From contig CM042010.1 of the NCBI GenBank assembly GCA_023525715.1, positions 61,236,229 to 61,300,228 of the forward strand: a DNA stretch of 64,000 bases, written 5' to 3'. This document shows, piece by piece, positions 19,834 through 31,956 of the stretch. The notes under the pieces were generated by a model. It was given only the letters and a program-made list of their open reading frames with translations. It searched no databases and was not told where the DNA came from. The first letter of the stretch is position 1; every line of letters starts with the position of its first letter. A program made the translations under genes and the position numbers. Origin of the DNA: Cichorium intybus (Eukaryota > Streptophyta > Magnoliopsida > Asterales > Asteraceae).

Positions 19834-20478
19834 ATGGGTGTGCTGCTTGTAATGAATATCTTTCACTTTATCTGTGCGATGGCGGATCCAAATGACCTGA
19901 AGGTTACAGGTACTTATCATGGATGGCATATATTGTTTTACATGTCTAGGTTTATGAGGGATATGCATTTCTTCACTGTAATCATGTTGATTGGTGCGGG
20001 ATGGTGTAATTGGAGACGATTTTTGCCAGATTGGGTGATAATCAATATGACGATTGTGATCCTACATGAGGTTTGGGCTAATGTAAGTCTTGTGGCGGTG
20101 GGGAAATCGGGCCCTTATAGTGAAGAGTGGCCGGATTTAAGAGCAAGGTTTACGATTATAGATATCATCTGTTGCCTGGTAGTTTTTTTCCATACTTTTT
20201 GTTCTGTTGCCTCGTTCAAAGAGGCTACAGATACATCAACCTTTTTGAGGTCGTATAGCTCGCTCAAGGAGACTACTTGTAGGCATGATGTGTTCCCTTT
20301 CTTGTTTTTAGCATACATAATGTTTACGAGGGTACTGAATGTCGTGCTGGACACTACTGCCTTACAGGAAACCAGCAATCTTGTGTTCTCTGTGGCTATG
20401 TTTTACATGTACAGGCCATTTGCTCTTGACGATGAGGATCAAAAGTGTGCCGGATTTCTGGATCATACTGGTGTCTAG
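19834..20478 (+). CDS. C-terminal fragment of a GPR107/lung-7TM-type membrane protein, 214 codons
   Basis: The protein aligns by eye to the membrane half of plant lung-seven-transmembrane (GPR107/108, GOST) proteins: GTYHGWHILFY, then FFTVIMLIGAGW, a helix with ANVSLVAVGKSGPY, IIDIICCLVVFF, AYIMFTRVLNVVLD and the final FSVAMFYMYRP before an acidic LDDEDQK tail. About five membrane helices are present; the luminal N-terminal domain and the first helices are missing, as is any signal peptide. Full proteins have more than 400 residues. No intron is seen. The family acts in Golgi/endosome membranes and trafficking. It stands just after a foldback repeat and has no sensible upstream exons, so I read it as a gene fragment, possibly moved by a transposon; expression is uncertain. 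Confidence 0.7.
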   Translation: MGVLLVMNIFHFICAMADPNDLKVTGTYHGWHILFYMSRFMRDMHFFTVIMLIGAGWCNWRRFLPDWVIINMTIVILHEVWANVSLVAVGKSGPYSEEWPDLRARFTIIDIICCLVVFFHTFCSVASFKEATDTSTFLRSYSSLKETTCRHDVFPFLFLAYIMFTRVLNVVLDTTALQETSNLVFSVAMFYMYRPFALDDEDQKCAGFLDHTGV

Positions 20479-20582
20479 GTCATACACTTTACACTTTGAG
20501 TTGTCAAGTAGTTTTTCATGGAACAGTTTTGCTTGTGTTTAAATCTGTTTTAAGTTTTAGGTTTGTTCTAGACGTATAAGTG

Positions 20583-20690
20583 GTAGGGTGATTCGTGTTC
20601 TATAGCTATAGCTTTTGTTGATTTCAGAAGTTTGACTTATGACTGTAGTTTAGCTCCGACTCTAAAAATCTGGATAACAAAATAAAAGTT
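20583..20690 (+). repeat. 105-bp segment shared with 26328-26433
   Basis: GTAGGGTGATTCGTGTTCTA through CTCTAAAAATCTGGATAACA is repeated 5.7 kb away with a few differences. It directly follows the GPR107-like fragment, so it may be its 3' end or transposon sequence. Confidence 0.8.
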
Positions 20691-20929
20691 ACAAAAAAAT
20701 TGGAAACCAGTTTACAAAAGTCAAAAAGCGAGAATTGCCATTTAAAGGTGTTTTTTTATTGTTTGCTTCAAGGATAATATAAGGATACATGTATCATATG
20801 TCTAACAACAAAAGCGAGAATTGACATTTAAAGGTGTTTCGACGTCATATACAAACACCAACGGAATACCCTTTTAAAACCCCGTTATTAACAATGTAGT
20901 ATTCTTCTTTCCATTAATAGGTTAAATGC

Positions 20930-21210
20930 AAGAAATAGTAATGTTTGTTATAGCATTGTACTTCCATTTTTTTCAATTACTGTATTGCATTTCCCACCTT
21001 TTCTTATTAAGGCATTATACGTTTAAAAATCTACTAAGTATAGCATTAGTATATAAACATTTTCCTATAACGTCAATGTACTTCGGAAATTCTACTCTTT
21101 TTTCTTATTATGACGTTGTACTTCAAACTATCTACTCATTTGTAGCATTTGTATTTCAAAATTTTCTTATTATGACATTGTACTTTGGAAATTCTACCAG
21201 GTTATAGCAA
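20930..21210 (+). repeat. Degenerate array of ATAGCATTGTACTT words
   Basis: Phrases such as TATAGCATTGTACTT, AACGTCAATGTACTTCGGAAA, ATGACGTTGTACTTCAAA and ATGACATTGTACTTTGGAAA follow each other at roughly 45-70 bp. Related words occur at 30780-30960 and 33480-33740. Confidence 0.6.
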
Positions 21211-22448
21211 TGGAAATCAATTTGCATTTGGATCATATTGCTATTATTGGATAGACTGTTCCAAGTACGAAGTTGTAATAAGATAAAACGGAAGTAGGAT
21301 GCTATAACAAACCAATATATGAAAGTATGTTGCTATTTATTGCATACAACTTTTCTGCTAATAAATTTTGTTATTTCAAATTTGCTACTAATTTCTTAAA
21401 TTGTTGTTATGTGTGGATAAACTTATGTTGTAAAATCTATTGGGTTTTACCCAAAAAGCGCCGAATAAAAAAGTTTTTGAATAAAAACACCCTCATAAAA
21501 GACTTGTACTGTTATAAAACCTTCCAAACTTAGGCTTTTGCATCGTACAATTAATCTAATGAAAAAGAATAAAATGATTTTAAAATGATATTCAGTCATA
21601 AATATACAATTGTGTGAAAAGCTAACTAGATGTTTGGATTGATGAATAACTGCTCAATTAATTCTTGACCATATAGTGGAAACACATGAAAACGAAAAAA
21701 AACTGTAATCTTTCAATGTGATAACCGATCATAAACAACAGAAGTGAAGTGTCCGAAGAACATACTCTGATTAATGAAGCTTTGACCAAGCGGTTTAAAG
21801 TTTTATGTTGAATCTCTTTGACGTTCGAACGTTCGAACATTAGGGTTTTACCGTTAAGGTGAAACTCTATCAATTTGTTTAAGTTTTGGGTTAAAACTGC
21901 ATGGAATCCGTTACCGGGACCAACAATGTCGTTTGAGACATCTCATCTTGCCAACCTGGCTAATATCATTTAAGACATCTCATCTTGTCAATGTGGCTTC
22001 ATAACGGGGAGAATGGGCTAAATCATGTTGCAATTGTGTTTCATTCACGATAAGAAAAGCTCATTACCTTTTTAGAGCTTCTTTTAGTTTAATGATAAAT
22101 TTAAAACACTATAGATAGTTGGTTACGTTTATATGTCATAATAAACACCAAAGGATTATGTTTCATTGTATATATCTATGTTAACCAGAAAAAATTACTT
22201 GTTCAATGTATATTTATATGATAAACTTTTATTTTACGAACGAAAAAGTTTTATGATCGAGTTTGCAACTTTGAACATATATTTAAACAAGTTTCATAAT
22301 TTGGTGTCATGTTTTTGTGTTTTTGTAACTTCACACCAGCAATATTAAATATGTCTATTTTTCTTGTAAATATATCATTACAACAAAATAGATTAATGCC
22401 ATTAATAAATATGCATATTCAAATGTTAAAGTGTTAAACTATTTTAAA

Positions 22449-22890
22449 CTAGACGAATGCCCGTGCGTTGCGCAGGAAGAAAATGATGTATTTATAATAT
22501 AAAAAATACTTCTTATTCTTATACTATTTTTAAAAAGATTATAAAAATATCCTCATTATTTTCAATTATTTGATGATAGATATATGTATCAAATTTTTGA
22601 AAGATAAAAAACTCGTAACATGTATGATAAATGAACACAATCAAATAAAATTAAAAATAATATGATTCAAGAAAAATACTTATCCCGAACCACATTATTT
22701 TAATAGCATCCGTCAACAGATTATGCATGGATATTTAATTTCAGTTTATTTTATACTTTTACGGTTTAGGGTTTATAAAAACTAATTATTCGGCCAAGTT
22801 TCAATTTAAAATATTTAATTTAAATTAAGAGTATGTGTTTTTGGTTTTTTATATTTTTTTTGTTTTATAAATATGATTCTATTTGAAGTT

Positions 22891-22988
<98 letters not shown>

Positions 22989-25819
22989 TAAATGTTTAAT
23001 AATCTTTAATGAGAAATTCTACAAAATATAATTTTTTAGGTTTTTTATTATATTTATTTAATAAGTAGGCTTGTTGGTTATAAATGAAATATCAATATAG
23101 TACCTCTTAATAATGAAAATTTTGCTTAAAATAATAAATACTTTAAATAATGAAACCTTAAAGAAATTAAAATTTTATTCTATATAATTTATCAAAACCA
23201 GTTCATGTTCAATATTATGAAATTTAATAAAACTTTCAACAAAAAACGACGCTAAAAATTACAAACGATTAAAAATATACTTTACATATGGTAGAAATAC
23301 AAATTATTTAAAGTAATACAACCCTAAAATAACAAATGATGACTTTTAATTAAGTCTACTTATGGTCTTTTTCATTGTTTTAAAATTGGATCTGAGTTGA
23401 ACCACTTAAACAGGGAAGCGGTCGGGTTATAGCGTTTTTATTGCTCAAAAACTGTCAGTATGAACCAGAAAAAACCGGACGATTCATATGGAAGCCCGTT
23501 TCAACTCGCCTAGTTTAACCGTAAAAAAATTAGCTTAAAAAAGCCTAGGTTTTTAACAAAGGTCAAAACCCGATTTAGTAAATACTTAAGCAACTTTTTT
23601 CTTTTATATAGACTAAACCATCATTTATAATGCAATATTGACTCATTTTCCATGAACCTGATATGCAATGAAAACACAAAGCTTATTGGCTTTTCTTTCC
23701 TGTCTGTTTGCTACCAATCTCATTCACCCACCATCATGCGTATTATTTCTTTTCAATTCAATTTAATATGTATAATCACATCATATATGTAAATGTATTA
23801 CTTTTATATGTAAGTGTTTCCCGCTCATTTTCAATCACTTTTAATTTAATACACAAATCTCAAAGTTATTAGCGTAAGGGTTAAAACATCATCATCCATA
23901 ATATATGTAAAGCTCAACATCATTAAAATAAAAATAATAGAACTTTAAGTTATATATTCCATTGAAGTTTTATATTTGGAAACGTTTTTGACAATACAAA
24001 ATGACTAATGATTTATGTAATTGTTTCAACTCTGAGGGAGACTTTTATTCATATAATAAAAAGTTTCTTAAGTTGGTTTATCACGACGATGTGAGATCAA
24101 ACTATCATTCACAGTGTGTTATTTTATATCATTTTCTCATCCCAGATCGCTTAAGAAACACAATTGAATGGAAATCAAACATCTATAAGTAAATAAATTA
24201 ATACACATCTCATCCCATATTGCTTAAAAAACAAAATTTAAGGGAAAGCAAGCTCTATAAGTAAAGTGTCCAAAACCATTTCTCTCATATCTTTTTTCTT
24301 CTATGTATTTGATTGTAACCTCCTTAAGCATTGGGTGCATCATTTCATAGGCCATTGGTTCCAATTTTAAGTTCGATTTCATAAAATTGGATGGGTGCGT
24401 ACCAGCGCCCTTTTTATTTTATTTTTTCTAAAAATATTCAAACTAATACGGTACATGATAACAATGCATATTAAATCATGTTTAATAAAAGACTTCTATT
24501 ATAAGATTTAGATAGATATTCATAGATATATATGTTTGAACTTTGAAAATGTTCGAACATTTATGATTCAAATGTTTTTGTATATAAACCTTATTAAATC
24601 GAAAAATTGTTTGCAACATTGTCATCATCACATTGAAATATGATACACGGCATACCATGAACTTGCGACCCAATCGGTTTTTAATAGTTTTTAACTCATT
24701 TTAATATTCATATTTTTAGTTTCAATACTTTTGAAAGCTAAAACAAAATAGTAGAGTTCTTTGAAACTTTGAGCCGAAAATAGGTTTTTACGATAAATTG
24801 ACCACTAATCAACAATATACTTTGAAAACCATGTTATGATCAAGATAGAATGATAAGAGAAGCGATGCGTGAAGCAATGTGATACAATTAAAAAAACATC
24901 AAATTAATGTGGTAAAATATAAATAGTTTATCTTGAAACATTGTTTTCATGATTTTTTTATAATAGTCACATACACACAATGGTTCAATTTAAGTTGTTT
25001 GATAAATGTTGAAACGTTTGCTACTGATCTTTTTTTGTACATATATCACGGTGAATCTAAAAAAGTAAACACATTCGTCACATATTTACTACGACGTACT
25101 TTAAACGTGTCACGTAATAAAATTTTAAAAGTTTTGAGTAATATTCATCTTCATTTTTGAGATTTAATAGTTTTGAAATCCAAAACCAAATAGTAGAATC
25201 ATTTAACACTTTGAGAAATTTTGATAAAATGACCACTAATCAATAATAGTTGAAAGTCATAAGTCATATTATGATCAAGATTGATGGATCATGGATGCAA
25301 ATGAATGATATTATATAAGCAAAGGAGGAAAGGAGATATATATGTGTTGAGCAATGTGGGACAAAGAAAAAATATTTAAATTAATGTGGTAAAACATAAA
25401 TTATTTATCTTGTACCATATAGTTTATGATAAATCAATTAGTAAGTATTATAAAAAGAAATTTGAAAAGTCATTGGAAATATGAAAAGACATGGAAGTTT
25501 CAAATCAATATGGTGCTTGGAAATATGCTTATTTTATAATATATAAATTGATGGATCATGGATGCAAATGAATGATGTTATATAAGCAAAAGTGGAAAGG
25601 AGATATATATGTGTTGAGCAATGTGAGACAAATAAAAAATATTCAAATTAATATGGTAAAAGATAAATTATTTATCTTGTACCATATAATTTATGATAAA
25701 TCAATTAGTAAGCATTATAAAAATAAATTTGAAAAGTCATAGGAAATATAAAAAGACATAGAAGTTTCAAATCAATGTGGTGCTTGGAAATATGCTTCTT
25801 TTATAAGATATATAGATAT
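22449..25819 (-). mobile_element. Candidate non-autonomous Helitron
   Basis: The minus strand ends with the near-palindrome CCTGCGCAACGCACGG, six to eight bases, then CTAG followed by T: the plant Helitron 3' layout (hairpin, CTRR, insertion before T). A plausible 5' end TCTATATATC, preceded by A, lies at about 25819 on the minus strand and its neighbourhood is tandemly duplicated. No Rep/helicase coding is visible, so it would be non-autonomous. The right boundary is uncertain. Confidence 0.4.
22894..22987. repeat. (TA)n microsatellite
   Basis: About 47 uninterrupted TA units. Confidence 0.95.
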
Positions 25820-25822
25820 AGA
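25282..25822. repeat. Tandem duplication of about 270 bp
   Basis: Two copies beginning at TTGATGGATCATGGATGCAA (about 25279 and 25549) and running through GTGTTGAGCAATGTG, TTATCTTGTACCATATA and GGTGCTTGGAAATATGCTT. A more diverged copy can be traced at about 24790-24925. It coincides with the proposed Helitron 5' end. Confidence 0.8.
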
Positions 25823-26759
<937 letters not shown>

Positions 26760-26967
26760 TAAACAGTCCCTATGGTTTACCAAATCTACCAGATCAGGAC
26801 CAAGTATTGGAATTTCACCGTTATGGTCACCAAGGTTTCCGAAACGTTATAAATCAGTCACTGGAGCATATAAAAAGACTGAAATACCCTTTTTGTTTTC
26901 TTTTTCATTTTTCTTTTAACCTATTATTAATTTTCATAATTAAAAAAAATAAAAAATACCCCTCCCC

Positions 26968-27150
26968 TACATTCCGGCAGAGCTTGGTTCTCTCACCAAC
27001 CTTGTAGTACTCCGTATCAGTGACAACCGCCTCACCGGCTCTATCCCACCTTGCCTCGGTGATCTTCGCAATTTAACAGTTCTGGGTTTGGCGTCGTGTT
27101 ATATCTCCGGGCCAATACCTCCGGAACTGGGAAAGCTTACGAGCAGAAAC
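26968..27150 (+). pseudogene. LRR receptor-kinase ectodomain fragment
   Basis: A 61-codon frame gives two and a half plant-type leucine-rich repeats: [20 protein letters not shown], then LTGSIPPCLGDLRNLTVLGL with SCYISGPIPPELGKL. This matches the extracellular LRR of GSO/RLK-type receptor kinases. No start, no signal peptide, no further repeats and no kinase domain are near. It ends abruptly, after which another frame takes over. A captured or stranded gene fragment. Confidence 0.8.
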
Positions 27151-27298
27151 ATATCTATTATGAGCAAGAAATTTCGGTTTTAGAAGAGCGTGGAATTGAA
27201 AATGATCGGATCCAGAAACATATCCATGATTTACAGAGATTACGAATTGCAGATGAGCAACAACATGGTCTTTACAGTAAGGGTATAGGGATGAAGGC
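27096..27298 (+). pseudogene. Hypothetical helical ORF interrupted by a hAT MITE
   Basis: From about 27135 the frame reads as a charged helix (EQEISVLEERGIENDRIQKH, then DLQRLRIADEQQHG), likely coiled coil. At 27298 it is cut by the MITE; on the far side, 27879-27906 continues the frame for nine codons to a TAG. I do not recognise the family. Its first codons overlap the end of the LRR fragment in another frame. Confidence 0.4.
27291..27298. repeat. 8-bp target duplication ATGAAGGC (left copy)
   Basis: Repeated exactly at 27871-27878. Eight bases is the hAT length. Confidence 0.92.
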
Positions 27299-27870
27299 TA
27301 GGGGTGAGCGTGGTGCGGTTAGGCGGGGTTATTGGCCAAAACCGTACCGCTAACCGCAAATGCGGTTATTAAATTTTCATTAACCAATTGGTGCGGTGCG
27401 GTTATGCAGTTATTTTATATAGTTGCGGTTTTAGCGGTTGTGGTTGCGGTTATTAACCGCATATATTTGGTGCGATTATTTTGTGTGGTTATTATGTGCG
27501 GTTTCTTTAACCATATGGATTTGGTACTTTTTTTTACGATTAAACCAATTAAAGATTAAAATAAACAACCACATATTAAAATTTTCTCTCAAACTTACAA
27601 GTGACAACTACATATTAATTAATATAAAAACTATATAATTATTAATTATGCGGTTAGCGGTGCGGTTATGTTTGCGGTTATTGAATGCGGTGCGGTTGCG
27701 GTTATTTCGGTACGGTATATGTCATATAACCGCACCGCACCGCAATTTTGCGGTTATTTCAAAATTGAAAACCTCACCGTCGGTTATTGTTTCGGTTGCG
27801 GTTAATCGGTTTCGGTTTTTACGGTTTTTTGCGTTTTTTTACAATGCGGTTCGGTTTTTGCTCACCCATA
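27299..27870. mobile_element. hAT-type MITE, 572 bp
   Basis: Ends TAGGGGTGAGC and GCTCACCCATA are inverted repeats (10 of 11 match) flanked by a perfect 8-bp duplication. The interior is full of GCGGTT/AACCGC words (GTGCGGTTATG, CCGCACCGCACCGC), partly arranged as inverted arms. No transposase, so non-autonomous. The hAT assignment rests on the 8-bp duplication and the short ends. Confidence 0.88.
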
Positions 27871-27906
27871 ATGAAGGCAACTGATAGAATTGATAGTTTA
27901 CCTTAG

Positions 27907-28799
27907 ACTCCATTGTTAAGATTCTAAGGTTAGAAACTATATAAGGAAATATAGTCCATACATGAAAAGCTTAGGTATTGAAGTATCTAAATGGCATGAA
28001 TGATGTGAAAGTGTTTGTGTGATTTAGGCCAATTGACTTGATCATTGTGTCTAGTAGGAAATGATCTGATAGGGCTTTAGAAACGAATTTAAAGAATTGA
28101 TATTCTATGATTTACAAAGACTATTAGGGTTGTAATGGAAAGTAGTGATGCAATATTGATTTCAATGATAAGTGAAAGTTTAATACAAGAGTTAAATAGT
28201 GAACAATCCCCAGGAAATAGATGAATGGTTTCCGATTGCATATGTGTTAGGAGTTTGGAATTAAAATATGAGGAAATGATAGTAGTTCATGAAGGAAACA
28301 TGAACCAACCAATGGGATGGTAAGAAAGAATGGACCACAAAATATATATTTAGAAAAACGTTATTTTATAAGAACCGTCGTGAGCAAAATTAGTGTAAGG
28401 ATATGAAAAATAAGCTTATTGTAGGAATATATATTTATTGGATTAATGAAAAGTGGAAGATATTTATAAAGTTCTTGAGGATACTATGATTATGTTTAAT
28501 AAAAATAAGGTGAATTAGATATGCCAATGGTTAGGGTTTGAATAATTTGAGCATTAAGCAGGTATATGTTGTTTAAGGAAATGATTATTGCGATGAGGTT
28601 AAGTATGGATAGGTAATGTTAATGATCTAGGAATATATGATGACTTATGGATTAAGGAAAATAAAAGATTGAGAATTCTAAGGTTATGTATGAATCACAA
28701 ATTTAGTCTTAGTAAGAAGTAATGGATTAGGTAAGCCTTAACTGTCATAGTTAAAACAAGAAAAGTATGAGCTACATTCAGTTGTAATGTCATGACAAA
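27907..28799 (+). other. Decayed sequence upstream of a gypsy pol remnant
   Basis: No readable domain. By position it should hold the worn RT of the chromovirus that follows, but I cannot identify RT motifs. Confidence 0.35.
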
Positions 28800-30371
28800 A
28801 TGATAACTTTAGGTATGAAACATGATATAAGTGGAGAAATGGCAAAATGTTATTTACAGATGATTAAGATTTCAAATGTCAAGTATCACTTAGAGAAAGC
28901 TAACATTGTTGGTGATGCAATAAGCATTACAATATCACTCGGGCTAGATCTTCTAGAATTGAAGTCATTTTTAACCTTATAGAAAGATTTAGAGAAGTCT
29001 AAGTTAAAGATCTAAAAAAATAGAATTTAAGAAGTAAGAAAATATGTAAGGCTTAAAATTGTTTCAAGGATGCAATTAAATGCCCAATCTTGGAGACATG
29101 TATAAGATGCTATTAGAAGACTCACAAAAGTAATGGTCTTTCGTTCATCCATGAAGCAATAAGATATATAAGATTTGATGCCATAGTATTGGTACCATAT
29201 GATTTGGACATGGTTAGGTATGTAGAGAAGTATGTGACATGTCGATATGTGAAAGCTAAACACCAACGACTATATAGGAGTCTACGATGATTAGACAACA
29301 TTTCGTAATTGATAAATTGATAAAAAGTGTATACTTCTTACCAAAGAAAGAAACTCGGTATATAGACAAGCTTCGCGAAGTTCTACATTGATGAAATTAT
29401 CTTAAGGCATAGTCATTATCTGTTTTATTAGATAGAGATACTCGCTTCACCTCCAAGGTCTATGAAGTTACAAAGAGAACTAGGGACAAGAGTCAACGTA
29501 AGTACATTTTTTTTCATCCCTAAACAGATGGACAAAGTAAAAGGACAATCCAGACTCTTGGCGATATGCTTCGATCATGCTATAGATGAGAATTTCCCTA
29601 CAATAATAGTTATCGTTTTAGCATTGGCAAGACAACATTTGAAACAATTTATGTAAGGATGTGAAAAACTATAGGTTGTTAGTTAGGGTCTAGAGACAAA
29701 CAATTCACAGGACCTGATATATTAAAATAGAGGAAAGATAAATTCAATGTCACTTAGAACGTCTAAAATCTGCACAAGACCGACAGAAAAGTTATGCAGA
29801 CAAGAAATGACGTCCAATCGAATTCCAGATGGGAGACAAAGTTATGCTAAAGGTATCACCCTGGAAATGAGTGATTAGATTCGGGAAACGGGGGAAACTT
29901 AGTCCTCGTTTTCTTGGACCCTTTAACGTATTAGAAAGAATTGGGTCACAAGTATATCGATTGGATCTGCCACCTGAGTTACAAGGTATTCATAATACCT
30001 TTGATGTATGTTATCTACGAAAATGTTTAGCAGAAGAAGAGAACGTTATACCTCTATCGGATATCCAAGTTGATGACGAGGTTCAAGTTGATGACGAGGT
30101 TCGGTAAACAGAAGAACCTATAGCTATATTAGATTTTTTTTTTTTTTTTAGAACGGCAAATCTATCCTACTCCTAAATTACTCCTTGTTATGTTAGATAG
30201 AAAGACCAAAAAGTTGCGTCAAAAAGAAGTAGGACTAGTCAAAATTCAATGGAAGCATCGTGGAGGTGCTAATATGACATGGGAACCTGAGAATGAAATT
30301 AGACGACGTTAACCTCAATTATTCACTTAGCGCGATTTCGAGGACGAAATCTATTCTAAGGAGGAGAGAGT
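28800..30371 (+). pseudogene. Decayed Ty3/gypsy chromovirus pol: RNase H end, integrase, chromodomain
   Basis: In order: YHLEKANIVGDAIS (RNase H end, usually YHPGKANVVADALS); YVEKYVTCRYVKAKHQRLYR (integrase zinc-finger region); ILRHSHYL.FY then LQRELGTRV and HP.TDGQSKRTIQTL (integrase core in several frames); VIRFGKRGKLSPRFLGPFNV with YRLDLPPELQGIHNTFDVCY (post-integrase region); and IQWKHRGGANMTWEPENE (chromodomain). Many stops and frameshifts. Order and chromodomain fit the Tekay/Del group. A poly-T insertion breaks the frame near 30130. Confidence 0.85.
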
Positions 30372-30650
30372 TGTAACATCCGTATTTTCGACTACTATTA
30401 TTCAGGTATATTTTACGACGTTAGTTATCGATTATTAAATCTTGATAGTGTAAGATCCGTATTTTCGGCTACTATTAGGTACGTTGTACGACATTAGTTA
30501 TATAAGTTATCAACTATTAGAAATTGATAGATCGTAAATAATATATATTCTATAATTTAATGATATTTTAATTTCGGTTCACAAATTGTTAATATATTTA
30601 TAAGTTATGTCTTATATTATTTTATTATATTATACATATATTTAAGTAAA
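30358..30650 (+). repeat. Polypurine tract and truncated 3' LTR of the chromovirus
   Basis: AAGGAGGAGAGAG is followed by TGTAACATCCGTATTTTCG, the usual TGTAAC start of Tekay-type LTRs. About 80 bp near the start are duplicated (ATCCGTATTTTCGACTACTA, then ATCCGTATTTTCGGCTACTA). The LTR is cut at 30650, where a Helitron-like end begins. Confidence 0.65.
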
Positions 30651-30779
30651 CTAGTGGGGTGCCGTGCTATGCACGGCTTCGGTCAGCGGGGTGTGTCGGG
30701 ACGGTTTCTTTTCGCGGATCCTGAAGCCACTTTCTAGATGATGCAATCCTGTCAAAGATAAAACTATATAAAGCATTTG

Positions 30780-30960
30780 CAAATTAACGTACTTTCATTG
30801 TTTCATTTCTTATAGTTTCTATTACGGCATTATAATTATACTTTGAAAATTTTCATGGTTATAGCAATGCCACCACCCAAAATCCAAATAAAAATCAATG
30901 TCAATGCTACAATTGAGTAAACTTTTAAAGGGAAACCGAAAGTACAATGCTATAATTGGG
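30780..30960 (+). repeat. Diverged ATAGCAATG/GTACTTT words, second site
   Basis: GTACTTTCATTG, GGCATTATAATTATACTTTG, TATAGCAATGCC and GTACAATGCTATAATTG resemble the array at 20930. Confidence 0.45.
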
Positions 30961-31084
30961 TAAGCAATGTATAAAAACGAAACATGAACACCACATAAAA
31001 CAAAAAAAGATGGATAAAAATGTCATCTTTTTCATCTTTATTATAAAAAAACCATCAACCGAAATACCTTCTTCAGCTTTTTGT

Positions 31085-31665
31085 GTTTGACTTTTTTCTA
31101 CGTACCTGATCGAAACCGTCATCATCAGACATAGCATCATGATCTTCATCATCTTTAAGTGGTGTTTTTGACTGGAAAGATGCCTGTGGATCAACACTGT
31201 GTTTGAAAAAAAATTAATTATGTTAGAAATTAGAAAATTGTATAATGGCAATTTAGTAATTTTAATGTACTTTGTGAAGTTTAATCAAAGAAAGCATACT
31301 TTGAATTCAATGTCTTATTATCTTTAACTGTTCTTGTAGTTGCCTGGAAAGATGCCAGTGGATCGACACTGTGTTTAAAAAAATTGTAAGTATGTTACAA
31401 GTTAGAACATTGTAATGGCAATTTAGTAATTTTAATTTGTAAAGTTTAATCATAGAAGCATACTTTGAATTCAATGTATTATCTTCAGCGGTTCTGTAGT
31501 TGCCTGGAAAGATGCTTGTGGATCAGCACTGTTTAAAAAAACGTAATTATGTTGCAAGTTAGAACATTGTATAATGGCAATTTAGTAATTTTAATGTGGT
31601 TTGTGAAGTTTAATCAAAGGAAACATACATTGAATTCAATGTATTCTCTTCAGTAGTTCCTGAAG
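31085..31665 (-). repeat. Three tandem exon-like blocks of about 160 bp
   Basis: On the minus strand, an acceptor-like T-rich stretch plus CAG is followed by (T)GTTGATCCACAGGCATCTTT or close variants, then ACAGTTAAAGATAATAAG-type sequence ending ATTGAATTCAAAG|GTATG, three times with about 160-bp period. The last block reads VDPQASFQSKTPLKDDEDHD and ends in a stop after RRKKSNTKS. It looks like repeated duplication of one small exon with its intron. The parent gene is not recognised. Confidence 0.55.
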
Positions 31666-31801
31666 TTGCAGCCTTTTCCATTACAAGTTCCTGGTAGCAT
31701 AGCAAAAAATTTTAAAAGCCCTTTTAAGAATTGCTTGAAATGACATAAGTACCCTCAGTACACGTGGGTTGACTATTTGACTAAAACATAGTCGCACACA
31801 C

Positions 31802-31956
31802 CTGTTCAGCAGTCGGTCGATCTTTTGGATCAAATGCCAACAATCTTTGTAAAAACGGAAGTGCCAATGGGTCAACATCTGGAAAATTTTCAGAAAATGT
31901 GACCGGTTTCTTTTTTTCATATCAGTCAAGTATTTTCTTGCTTTATCATTACGCAC
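31802..31956 (-). pseudogene. Single exon fragment of a plant MAP kinase
   Basis: On the minus strand the block starts after an acceptor (TGATACAG) and ends at a donor (GAACAG|GTGTG). It encodes VRNDKARKYLTDMK and, after a one-base frameshift in an A-run, PVTFSENFPDVDPLALPFLQ then RLLAFDPKDRPTAEQ, the end of the kinase domain of TDY-type plant MAP kinases. No neighbouring kinase exon is present; the following exon-like sequence is unrelated. This is exon capture, not a gene. Confidence 0.82.

Larger units (their letters stand above)
20479..22448. other. Non-coding AT-rich region after the GPR107-like fragment
   Basis: Includes a 105-bp segment repeated at 26328, an array of diverged ATAGCATTGTACTT words and a short duplication of GACATCTCATCTTG near 21930-21990. 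No gene recognised. Confidence 0.5.

Noticed and set aside
19834..20478. Complete host receptor gene
   Set aside because: N-terminal luminal domain, signal peptide and first helices are missing; only a fragment is supported.
24001..25160. Short frames of 60-75 codons
   Set aside because: AT-rich chance frames without similarity or context.
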